A stretch of 20,399 bases of DNA from Bacillota bacterium. GTDB lineage: Bacteria; Bacillota_A; Clostridia; DSM-8532. Under the pieces are notes generated by a model. It saw only the letters and a program-made list of their open reading frames with translations, was not told where the DNA came from and did not search any database. Every line of letters starts with the position of its first letter. Within the stretch, counting starts at the first letter, position 1. Positions 13,706 through 20,399 of this stretch are shown here, one piece after another. The stretch covers positions 1-20,399 of the forward strand of contig JAFADM010000426.1 of the NCBI GenBank assembly GCA_023424865.1. Reading direction: 5' to 3'. Both the position numbers and the translations under genes were made by a program.

Positions 13706-15289
13706 TTATTTCTTGCTGGCCAGGAATTCGTCCAGCTGACGCTGCACCTCGGCCTTAACCTTTTCAGCACCTGCTTTTTCGAGCTTTTCCCTGTATTCTT
13801 TAATGAGGGCATCCCCATCGTCAAAGGCACCGAAGGCATAGAGGGGTCTGAATTCGGTGTGTACGGCGGAAATGGCGGAGATTTCATTGGAGATGGCTTC
13901 CGTATTGAGGTTAAACCCGGAATGCTTGGGGATGTAGCCGTATTCGTCCACCTTCTTCTGAATATCCATAAGCTCGGGAATACCGCCTTCCACCTGCTTC
14001 ATGAAGTTGATATTGATATTGGACCACACCAGTGGGAACTGCCCTGCCGGATAGTTGGATACGCCCTGTTCCGTATTGTTGATTTTGCCGCCGTCGGAAA
14101 GGGTGAAGTGTGTGCCTTCAATACCATAGTTCAAAAGGGTATTGAGCTTTTCATCGGTGTAAATCTCCTCCAGAGCCATAATAAGCCTCTCCGGATTCTT
14201 TGATACCCGGGGCACGGCAAGGCCCACGCCTCTTGTAGGCCGTGAGGTCTGTGCCGGGATACGGAAAAATTCCACTTCCCAGTCAGGCTGCTTGGATTTT
14301 AAAATGACTGCCGTATCATTGGCATTAACCACATGGCAGGCGCCGGCAAAGGAAGCCCCTGCTTTAAAGGCATCCAGAGAGATATTCTTGGCAGCATAAG
14401 CGTTTTTGGACCATAATCCCTTGTCCGCAAACTCCTTGGTTTTAGCCATATATTCCTTAAACTGGGGAAGCTCATAGGCATAGCTCAGAGTAAGCTTGTC
14501 GTCGTCCATAAAATAGCCCAGGCCCGTATTGGCCGCAGAACCGGTGAGGGTGACATAGCCGTCGGCATTGAGGTAATTCATGCCAAAGGTAATGATATCG
14601 GCTGCGGAGGTGTTAAAGGGAATAACGCCCTTTTCCTTCTCCTGAAGAACCTCCAGGTAGTTCTGGAAGCTGGCCAGATCCGTTACCTCAGGGATATCGT
14701 ATTTCTTTCTCAAATCCCCCCGGATAACATAGCCCTGGGGCACAAACCATTGAAAACCGCCGGGAGCCGCATAAATCTTGCCGTTGTAGGTGATAGACGT
14801 ATAATCATAATCCGTCATGCCCTTCATACGTTCAGGAGAATAGGTGTTTAAAAGTTCGCCTATCTCCATAAGGCCGCCCTTTTCGACCTCCTGTGCCATA
14901 CCCCGCATCATCATGCCGTCATAGTTTTCGCCTGATGCCAGTATGAGAGGAATTTTCTTCTCCGCATCAGCCACCATGTCCATGGTGAAGTCAAAGGTTG
15001 CGTTGATTTGCTCTTTAAGTATTTGGTTTACCTGATCCAATACCTTGCGGGTATCGGCGGTCTCCTGCATATAGGTGTACAGATAGACCTTAAGGCTAAC
15101 TTCCTTTAAGGGCTCCGGTGTAGGTGTGGCCGAATCCGCAGGCTGGGCGCTTGCGCTGGCGTCCGGTGTCTGGGTGTTCGTTGCCACGGGTGTGCTGTTG
15201 CCAGACTGGGTTCCGCACCCCGAAAGGCCGAGAGCAAACACCACAGCCAGGCTTGTTAATACACGAACCGCACGATTTGGACTTTTCAT
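13706..15289 (-). CDS. Sugar ABC transporter substrate-binding lipoprotein (LipO/LplA type)
   Basis: A 527-residue lipid-anchored solute-binding protein. The signal peptide is MKSPNRAVRVLTSLAVVFAL with lipobox LSGC (Cys25), then a Ser/Thr/Pro/Ala-rich linker of about 35 residues. The mature domain starts at VSLKVYLYTYMQETADTRKV. The C-terminal third (LLNYGIEGTHFTLSDGGKIN, NSNI-type turns, VDEYGYIPKHSGFNLNTEAI) resembles LipO-type proteins with a DUF3502-like end. The start at 15289 has AGGAGG 6 bases upstream; an ATG at 15307 with AAAGGAG before it is a real alternative and would add six residues. The gene is last in its operon, after both permeases, and a hairpin precedes it. The ligand is unknown. 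Confidence 0.93.
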   Translation of the reverse strand: MKSPNRAVRVLTSLAVVFALGLSGCGTQSGNSTPVATNTQTPDASASAQPADSATPTPEPLKEVSLKVYLYTYMQETADTRKVLDQVNQILKEQINATFDFTMDMVADAEKKIPLILASGENYDGMMMRGMAQEVEKGGLMEIGELLNTYSPERMKGMTDYDYTSITYNGKIYAAPGGFQWFVPQGYVIRGDLRKKYDIPEVTDLASFQNYLEVLQEKEKGVIPFNTSAADIITFGMNYLNADGYVTLTGSAANTGLGYFMDDDKLTLSYAYELPQFKEYMAKTKEFADKGLWSKNAYAAKNISLDAFKAGASFAGACHVVNANDTAVILKSKQPDWEVEFFRIPAQTSRPTRGVGLAVPRVSKNPERLIMALEEIYTDEKLNTLLNYGIEGTHFTLSDGGKINNTEQGVSNYPAGQFPLVWSNININFMKQVEGGIPELMDIQKKVDEYGYIPKHSGFNLNTEAISNEISAISAVHTEFRPLYAFGAFDDGDALIKEYREKLEKAGAEKVKAEVQRQLDEFLASKK

Positions 15290-15327
15290 AGACATCCTCC
15301 TGTTCATATAACTCCTTTTTATGCATA

Positions 15328-15352
15328 AACGGCATGGCCGGCCCTTGCCGTT
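15328..15352 (-). promoter_or_regulatory. Intercistronic hairpin before the binding-protein gene
   Basis: AACGGCA and TGCCGTT form a 7-bp stem around an 11-base loop that holds the palindrome GGCCGGCC. It lies between the LplC-like stop (15380) and the binding-protein SD sites. The stem is followed on the minus strand only by TTTATGC, so it is more likely an mRNA processing or stabilising structure than a full terminator. Confidence 0.45.
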
Positions 15353-15379
15353 ATGTGCCACTTTGACGCCTTTGAGGCT

Positions 15380-16261
15380 TCACCCTTTGACCGCGCCGAT
15401 GGTGATACCGGTGACAAAATATTTCTGAATAAAGGGATAGGCAAGAACAATAGGCCCTGTGGCCACAACGGTCATGGCCAGCTTGAAGGTTTCGGCGGGA
15501 AGCTGGTGCCGTGCGGCGGTTTCCGCCATTCCCTCCGCCACCACCTGTGAGGCTTGAAGAATCCTGTAGAGAAGGTATTGCAGCGGGAAAAACTCTTCCC
15601 GGGTTATGTACAGCATGGCATTGGCCCAGTTGTTCCAGTGGCCCACAAGCTCAAAAAGTCCAATGGTGGCAAGAGCCGGTGTCATAAGAGGAAGAATGAT
15701 TTTAAGGTAAATATAAAAGTCTCCCGCACCGTCTATTTTAGCTGATTCCACCAGTGAATCCGGTATGGTTCCCGACATGAAATTGCGCATGATAAGAAGA
15801 AAGAAGACACTGAATATTCCCGGAAGGATAAGTACCAGAAGATTGTCCTTCAAACGCAGGTAGCGTACCATTAGGATGTAGGAAGGCAGCATGCCGCCGC
15901 TGAAAATGGTTGTAAAGTAAAAAATGAAGGCAAAGATATTTCTGTATTTAAAGTCCTTGCGATAGAGCACATAGGCTGTCATGCTTATAAGAAACAACGC
16001 CAGAATGCAGGAGGTAAAGGTTACGAAAATAGTGACGCCATAGGCATTGATAACATTTTTGGGATTATCCGCTATAAAGCGGTAGGCCTCCAGGGAAAAC
16101 TCCTTCGGCAGAATACCATAGCCTTCCTTCAGGATAGCATCCTCCGAGGACAGGGAGCCGGAGATAACCAGGATAAACGGAAACAGGCAGAATAAAGCAA
16201 GAAACCCTATAAAAACACGCGAGATGACATTGAATACAACTACATCCAGGGATTTCTTCAT
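15380..16261 (-). CDS. Carbohydrate ABC transporter permease, LplC/MalG type
   Basis: A 293-residue inner-membrane permease. The start at 16261 (MKKSLDVVVFN) is chosen because AAGGGGG lies 9 bases upstream; an ATG 9 codons earlier has no SD. The first membrane helix is around FIGFLALFCLFPFILVISGS. The EAA loop is SLVESAKIDGAGDFYIYLKI, and the end QKYFVTGITIGAVKG is the usual LplC-type C-terminus. It pairs with the LplB-like permease immediately upstream in the operon. It is similar in layout to the permease at the left edge of the window, so the two importers are paralogous. No ATPase gene is nearby. Confidence 0.95.
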   Translation of the reverse strand: MKKSLDVVVFNVISRVFIGFLALFCLFPFILVISGSLSSEDAILKEGYGILPKEFSLEAYRFIADNPKNVINAYGVTIFVTFTSCILALFLISMTAYVLYRKDFKYRNIFAFIFYFTTIFSGGMLPSYILMVRYLRLKDNLLVLILPGIFSVFFLLIMRNFMSGTIPDSLVESAKIDGAGDFYIYLKIILPLMTPALATIGLFELVGHWNNWANAMLYITREEFFPLQYLLYRILQASQVVAEGMAETAARHQLPAETFKLAMTVVATGPIVLAYPFIQKYFVTGITIGAVKG

Positions 16262-16321
16262 AAAAGTTTTCCCCCTTATAAATTTCATTTTAAATGGTAA
16301 AGCCTAATTCTGGAAGACCTA

Positions 16322-16346
16322 AGGAATGGCGAAATAGTCCATTCCT
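16322..16346 (-). promoter_or_regulatory. Intercistronic hairpin between the two permease genes
   Basis: AGGAATGG and CCATTCCT form a perfect 8-bp stem with a 9-base loop. On the minus strand it begins two bases after the LplB-like stop codon. No U-tract follows, so a role in mRNA decay or processing is more likely than termination. Confidence 0.5.
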
Positions 16347-16347
16347 C

Positions 16348-17289
16348 TTAAAATAAGGCGTAGTCCTTTTCAAAGAACTTTACAATTCGGTTTATAGTCA
16401 CAATAAAGATAAAGCAGAGCACAGACTGAAAGAAGGCGGCTGCGGAAACCATTCCGTAATCGGAGCCGGAAATCATGGAACGGAACACATAGGTATCAAT
16501 AATATCGGTATAGGCATAAAGATTGGCGGAAGTTCCTATAAGCTGATAGAACATGTCGAAATTACCTCTCAGGATTCTTCCAAGTGCCAGAAGAGTCATA
16601 ATAATAACGGTGGGCTTTAAATGGGGCAGCGTAACATACCGAATGCGCTGGAATACATTGGCTCCGTCAATTTCCGCGGCCGAGGAGATCTCGGGATTTA
16701 TGGCGGTTATGGAAGCCAGATAAACAATGGAACCATAGCCTACCCCTTTCCAGATATTGAATATCGGAAGCAGAAAATACCACGCTCGCGGTATTCGATA
16801 AATATCAATGGGCTCCGAACCCATGGAGCGCAGGATGGTATTGAGAAGCCCGTATTCAAAATTAAAAATATTGTACACAAAGGATCCAACAATAACCCAT
16901 GAGATAAAAAAGGGCAGGAACATGAAGGTTTGACTTACCTTTTTAAAGAACTTCCCGCTCATTTCCGCGAGCAGGATGGCTGCTGCCACTTCAAAAAGGA
17001 TACTTGTTGCAATAAAAATAATATTATAGACCACAGTGTTTCGGGTGACCTCCCAGGCCTTTCCTGAGATAAAGAAGAACTTGAAATTGTTAAAGCCTGC
17101 CCAGGGGCTTCCGAAAATACCATCCACATAATTGTACTTTTTAAAGGCCACTACGAGTCCTGACAGGGGAGCGTAGCAAAAAATGGCAACATAGAGGAGT
17201 GCGGGCACGAGCATGATAAAGAGCACCTTGTTTTTGGACAATTCACTGAAAAAACCATTTCTTTTAGCGAGTTTTGCGTTTTGCGCCAT
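16348..17289 (-). CDS. Carbohydrate ABC transporter permease, LplB/MalF type
   Basis: A 313-residue membrane permease and the first gene of the second sugar importer operon. The start at 17289 (MAQNAKLAKRNGFFSELSKN) has GGAGAGG 8 bases upstream. The frame is open for 152 more codons upstream, but that part runs through the promoter region and antisense to the response regulator gene, so it is rejected. The first membrane helix is VLFIMLVPALLYVAIFCYAP. The family stretch LSGLVVAFKKYNYVDGIFG follows, and the EAA-like loop is SSAAEIDGANVFQRIRYVTL. It diverges from the YesN/YesM-type two-component genes, which very likely regulate it. The substrate is unknown. Confidence 0.95.
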   Translation of the reverse strand: MAQNAKLAKRNGFFSELSKNKVLFIMLVPALLYVAIFCYAPLSGLVVAFKKYNYVDGIFGSPWAGFNNFKFFFISGKAWEVTRNTVVYNIIFIATSILFEVAAAILLAEMSGKFFKKVSQTFMFLPFFISWVIVGSFVYNIFNFEYGLLNTILRSMGSEPIDIYRIPRAWYFLLPIFNIWKGVGYGSIVYLASITAINPEISSAAEIDGANVFQRIRYVTLPHLKPTVIIMTLLALGRILRGNFDMFYQLIGTSANLYAYTDIIDTYVFRSMISGSDYGMVSAAAFFQSVLCFIFIVTINRIVKFFEKDYALF

Positions 17290-17322
17290 CAGTCTTTCCT
17301 CTCCTTTTGAAATCCTGTTTCC

Positions 17323-17328
17323 ATTATA
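17323..17328 (-). promoter_or_regulatory. -10 box of the second sugar importer operon
   Basis: A perfect TATAAT lies 34 bases upstream of the permease start on the minus strand. The hexamer 17 bases further up (AGTGTG) does not resemble a -35; the nearest good one, TTGTCA at 17356-17351, is 22 bases away. A strong -10 without a -35 suggests activation by a bound regulator, probably the divergent response regulator. Confidence 0.45.
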
Positions 17329-17413
17329 GCGGTGACGGCTCAAAGCACACTTGACAAAACTCACTTTTTTCTTTGTTATCTTAGGTTCCCTCCCATTGGA
17401 CAAGGAAAGTCTA

Positions 17414-17441
17414 TTGCTTTTTTCTGCGAGTTTTTTATAAT
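17414..17441 (+). promoter_or_regulatory. Likely promoter of the two-component genes
   Basis: TTGCTT (17414-17419) and a perfect TATAAT (17436-17441) are separated by 16 bases, ahead of the response regulator gene at 17483. A consensus TTGACA at 17351-17356 with TGTTAT 17 bases later is a possible second, upstream promoter. Confidence 0.5.
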
Positions 17442-17482
17442 GATCTTGAATACGGGACAATTCACGAGGGAGGGACCATAAA

Positions 17483-19093
17483 ATGCCCACAATCCTGATT
17501 GTCGATGACGAGAAGCATACCCGGGAGAGCATCCGTGACTTTATACCCTGGACGGAATTGGGGATTAACCGGGTGGTAGTGGCAAAAAACGGTGTGGAAG
17601 CCCTGGAAGAGGCGGAAAAAGCACACCCGGAAATCATACTCTGTGATGTTCGCATGCCGCGAATGGACGGAATTGAATTTGCGGGCCATGTCCGAAACCT
17701 GCTGCCACGGAGCCGCATCCTTTTTTTAAGCGGCTTTGCCGACAAGTCTTATTTAAAATCCGCCATTGAGCTTCGGGCGGACAGATATGTGGAAAAGCCC
17801 ATTAACTACACGGAATTAACTCAGGCGGTAAGGGACGCGCTGCACCTTTATTTAAAGGAAAATGCCCGGGAACAGGAAATTCACCAATTAAGGGAACGTC
17901 TGGACAGCAATCTTCCCCATCTTTTTAATGATTGGGTGTACGGGCTTTTATCAGAGGGCGGGCATGCCGCCTTTTATGACCGTCTGTTAACCGAAGCTTC
18001 GGATCATCTTCCCGGCTTTCCCCGGCGCGGACATTTCTTATGTGCCTCTGCCCGGCTTTACTGGCATAAAGGGCACAATGCCAAGAAGGACCGATTAACC
18101 TCTTTTCGTTCCCGGCTCAGTACCGAAGCTGAACTGGGGACAGTCAAGCTTTTAGTGGCTGCGTCTCCCGACGGTGACGAGCTGGTTTTAATTCTGGCCG
18201 ACAGCGCGGTTATGCTGCCTTCGCTGCCCATGGGACTTTTCCGGCGTATTTTAGAAAAAACAGAGCAGCTGTCCGACGGTGATTTCACCGTAGCCTTAGG
18301 TATAGGCCTTCCCGTTCAAAATCCTTCAAGCCTGCGTTCCTCCTACCGACAGGCGGCGGATTTATCACAGCGGTCCTTTTATCACGGCTTTGGCCAAATC
18401 TACAGCGAGGGATCACCCCTTGAGGAGGATTTTATCCCCGATGAAATCTTCACCGACAGCTTTTTTACTCTTTTCCCGGAAAAAATGGATGAATTGGAGC
18501 TACTATTAAAGGATTTGGGAAAACGTCTTGCCAATAAGAGTATTTACTCTCCTGATGCGGTTAAAAAGTACTTTGGCGGACTTCTTATGGAAACGGCCTT
18601 CGAGGCCAGGCGCTCGGATACGGGAGGCTCAGGGCTATCCCAGAAGGTTCCTGTTTTTTTAAAGGATATTCAGCAGTCCATGACTCTGGAGGCTATGCTC
18701 ACACACTTTTTCAACGCGGTGAAGGCTCTTCGTGAGGAGCCGGAGCAAAGCGAGCGGTATAATGAAAAAATCAGGGAAGCCATCGGTTTTATTAGGGAGC
18801 ATTACATGGAGCCGGAGCTCTCCCTCCAGGCCATTGCCGACGGACTTTATCTTAATCAGAACTATTTATGCACCCTGTTTAAAAAGCAAACAGGCAAAAC
18901 CCTTAACGATTTCATAACCGAAACCCGTCTGGAAGCCGCCCGTCACCTTCTGCGCAAATCCGGAGCCAGAATGTATGAAATCGCTGAAAAGACCGGCTTT
19001 GGCGATCCCAACTACTTTGCCACACTCTTTAAAAAATACACGGGCCTGACTCCCACTCAGTATAAGCACACCGGCGGAAAATCCGGTGTCTGA
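17483..19093 (+). CDS. YesN-type response regulator with AraC DNA-binding domain
   Basis: A 536-residue two-component response regulator. Residues 1-120 form a CheY-like receiver with the acidic pair Asp8/Asp9, phosphoacceptor Asp55 (ILCDVRMPRMDG), Ser83 and Lys105 (EKP). A middle region of about 300 residues has no motif I can name. The last 100 residues are an AraC-type double helix-turn-helix (LSLQAIADGLYLNQNYLCTL; YEIAEKTGFGDPNYFATLFK). All key residues are present, so it should be functional. GAGGGAGGG (17467-17475) precedes the start. The partner sensor kinase begins 57 bases downstream, and the pair diverges from the second sugar importer, its probable target. Confidence 0.94.
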   Translation: MPTILIVDDEKHTRESIRDFIPWTELGINRVVVAKNGVEALEEAEKAHPEIILCDVRMPRMDGIEFAGHVRNLLPRSRILFLSGFADKSYLKSAIELRADRYVEKPINYTELTQAVRDALHLYLKENAREQEIHQLRERLDSNLPHLFNDWVYGLLSEGGHAAFYDRLLTEASDHLPGFPRRGHFLCASARLYWHKGHNAKKDRLTSFRSRLSTEAELGTVKLLVAASPDGDELVLILADSAVMLPSLPMGLFRRILEKTEQLSDGDFTVALGIGLPVQNPSSLRSSYRQAADLSQRSFYHGFGQIYSEGSPLEEDFIPDEIFTDSFFTLFPEKMDELELLLKDLGKRLANKSIYSPDAVKKYFGGLLMETAFEARRSDTGGSGLSQKVPVFLKDIQQSMTLEAMLTHFFNAVKALREEPEQSERYNEKIREAIGFIREHYMEPELSLQAIADGLYLNQNYLCTLFKKQTGKTLNDFITETRLEAARHLLRKSGARMYEIAEKTGFGDPNYFATLFKKYTGLTPTQYKHTGGKSGV

Positions 19094-19150
19094 CGCAAAG
19101 AAAGCATCGCAAATGAAAATGAAAACAGCTGAAAGGACAGGATAACGCCT

Positions 19151-20399
19151 ATGCCTTTACATAAGCGGCTTGCAGGGCAACAGCCTACGCTGCGGTTCCA
19201 GCATAAAATATTCCTATCCCACCTGACTATTATTACGGTGACCTTTATACTTTTTTATTGCATCAACTGGATTCTTACCAGCAGGGATGCGGAAACAAAG
19301 GCCCTTTATACGGCCAATCAGGCCTTTGTTCAAACGCGGGATTACCTTGAGTACATGCTTCTTGGCATTAATCAGAAAATGAATCAAATGGTATTTCAGG
19401 AAAGCATCCAGGAGGTTTTGAAAAGGGATCCGGATACCTATTCAAAGGATAAGCTCCTTCAGGTTTCCGACTCCATAAGGCTTTCCAAGCTCTTTTATGC
19501 CTCCATTGCCTATCCCATTGAAAATATGGGGCTTTATCTTTCGGATAAAACGGATCTGGCCAAGGAAGGGGTGAATTTCTTCAGCTTTGACCAGGCTATG
19601 GAAACCTTTTGGTATCAGCGGGCAAAGGAGATTGACTATAATATCTGGTATCCCGCGGATTATTTTCCCCGCTCCGACGGAGTCCGCTATCTCTCCCTCG
19701 TCCGTAAGGTCGTAAACGATAAGAACTACAATCAGGTATTGGGCATGATGCGCTTTGAAATACCTGAAAGCGTTTTCGGAAGCCTCTTAAATAAAATGAA
19801 GCCCACGGAGCACTCCCGTTCGGTTATTTATAATGTCTACGGCGAAATACTTTGTACGGGAGGCGAGAGCCCCTGGTTCTCTCTCTCGGAAAAGGATGCT
19901 TTTTTAAACGCCCTTCCGTCTCCTGTACCGGGAGAGCCTTCCTGGGGCGGCTATACAAGCGGAAAGGAGAAATTTTATGTAGGCGTCCAGGCCATTAAGG
20001 ATGTGGATTTCAGCATGGCGCTTATCATCCCCGTCAGTGAAATGATGGAGCCTTACACTCGTTTTCGTATCAGCATGGTTTATGTTATTTGCTTCATTAT
20101 CCCCGTTTCCTTTGTCCTGTCCTACCTATTCTCCTTTACAAATACCCGAAAAATAAGCCAGCTCATTGCCCATATGCGAAAGATCGTTCAGGGAGGCGGA
20201 TTTAATGTGGAGATTCTGCCTTCCGGTAAGGATGAAATAGGCGAGCTGGTCCGCAATTACAACACCATGCTCACCCGGCTTTCCATGCTGCTGGAAGAAA
20301 AATATGAAATGGGGCGCCAGCTTAAAAACCTGGAGCTTAAATCCCTTCAGGCACAAATTAACCCCCATTTTCTCTACAATACCCTGGAGCTTATTAACT
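19151..20399 (+). CDS. YesM-type sensor histidine kinase (3' end cut by window edge)
   Basis: The first 416 codons of a membrane sensor kinase that runs off the right edge. There is a membrane helix at about 20-42 (IFLSHLTIITVTFILFYCIN), an extracellular Cache-like sensor region at about 45-305, a second helix at about 309-331 (MVYVICFIIPVSFVLSYLFS) and a HAMP-like linker (about 332-390). The histidine-kinase block LQAQINPHFLYNTLELI follows, with the phosphorylatable His406. This is the HisK_3 class that pairs with YesN-type regulators. The missing part should be the ATP-binding domain. The ATG at 19151 is the first in-frame start after a stop, with a modest AGGA 8 bases upstream. The signal, probably a sugar or the binding protein with its ligand, is not known. 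Confidence 0.93.
   Translation, partial: MPLHKRLAGQQPTLRFQHKIFLSHLTIITVTFILFYCINWILTSRDAETKALYTANQAFVQTRDYLEYMLLGINQKMNQMVFQESIQEVLKRDPDTYSKDKLLQVSDSIRLSKLFYASIAYPIENMGLYLSDKTDLAKEGVNFFSFDQAMETFWYQRAKEIDYNIWYPADYFPRSDGVRYLSLVRKVVNDKNYNQVLGMMRFEIPESVFGSLLNKMKPTEHSRSVIYNVYGEILCTGGESPWFSLSEKDAFLNALPSPVPGEPSWGGYTSGKEKFYVGVQAIKDVDFSMALIIPVSEMMEPYTRFRISMVYVICFIIPVSFVLSYLFSFTNTRKISQLIAHMRKIVQGGGFNVEILPSGKDEIGELVRNYNTMLTRLSMLLEEKYEMGRQLKNLELKSLQAQINPHFLYNTLELIN

Noticed and set aside
13493..14203. 236-codon plus-strand open frame spanning a terminator
   Set aside because: It overlaps the helix-turn-helix of the PchR-like gene, crosses the 11-bp terminator stem and is antisense to the binding-protein gene.
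17290..17745. Long N-terminal extension of the second LplB-like permease
   Set aside because: It runs through the divergent promoter region and antisense to the receiver domain; the ATG at 17289 has a good SD and matches the family start.
1..20399. CRISPR array, tRNA, rRNA, insertion sequence or prophage genes
   Set aside because: No regularly spaced repeats, transposase motifs, cloverleaf-like genes or phage protein motifs were seen on either strand.

Overview
The window reads as chromosomal DNA from a low-to-mid GC Bacillota bacterium, most likely Clostridia (Lachnospiraceae-like) or possibly a Paenibacillaceae relative. The reasons are strong AGGAGG-type Shine-Dalgarno (SD) sites, lipoprotein substrate-binding proteins with Thr/Pro-rich linkers, LplB/LplC-type sugar permeases with no local ATPase, and several YesN/YesM-type regulators. 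This is inferred from gene families and composition; no rRNA or other phylogenetic marker is present. I see no mobile element, CRISPR array, tRNA or phage gene.

Region 1 (1-8430) is a carbohydrate-use locus. On the minus strand, a membrane-anchored AraC-type regulator (3724-5946) lies upstream of a CUT1 importer: lipoprotein binding protein (1968-3524), LplB-like permease (850-1806) and LplC-like permease (from 848, running off the left edge). Diverging from the regulator is a cytoplasmic family GH31 glycosidase (6219-8321). The likely scheme is that the regulator senses an extracellular cue, the importer brings in an oligosaccharide, and the GH31 enzyme cleaves it inside the cell. A hairpin-rich element separates the binding protein from its permeases, and a diverged copy of it follows the GH31 gene.

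Region 2 (8450-13584) is an iron-siderophore locus. The minus-strand operon encodes a binding lipoprotein, two FecCD-type permeases and a FecE-type ATPase, packed with 4-base overlaps. A PchR-like AraC regulator (12577-13584) diverges from it. The operon promoter has a perfect -10 and is followed at once by a GTTAG-N6-CTAAC inverted repeat that resembles a DtxR/IdeR-class metal-repressor site.

Region 3 (13706-20399) is a second CUT1 sugar importer, ordered LplB-like permease, LplC-like permease, then lipoprotein binding protein, with a hairpin in each intercistronic gap. It diverges from a two-component pair: a YesN-type response regulator (17483-19093) and a YesM-type sensor kinase (19151 to the right edge, truncated).

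The window is therefore three uptake modules, each next to an AraC-type regulator with a different input: a transmembrane one-component sensor, a cytosolic siderophore-responsive type, and a two-component type. I do not see a clearly new system. The most interesting signals are non-coding: the two-copy hairpin repeat, tandem palindromes at an importer promoter, a possible SD-sequestering leader on the GH31 gene, and the metal-repressor-like operator.
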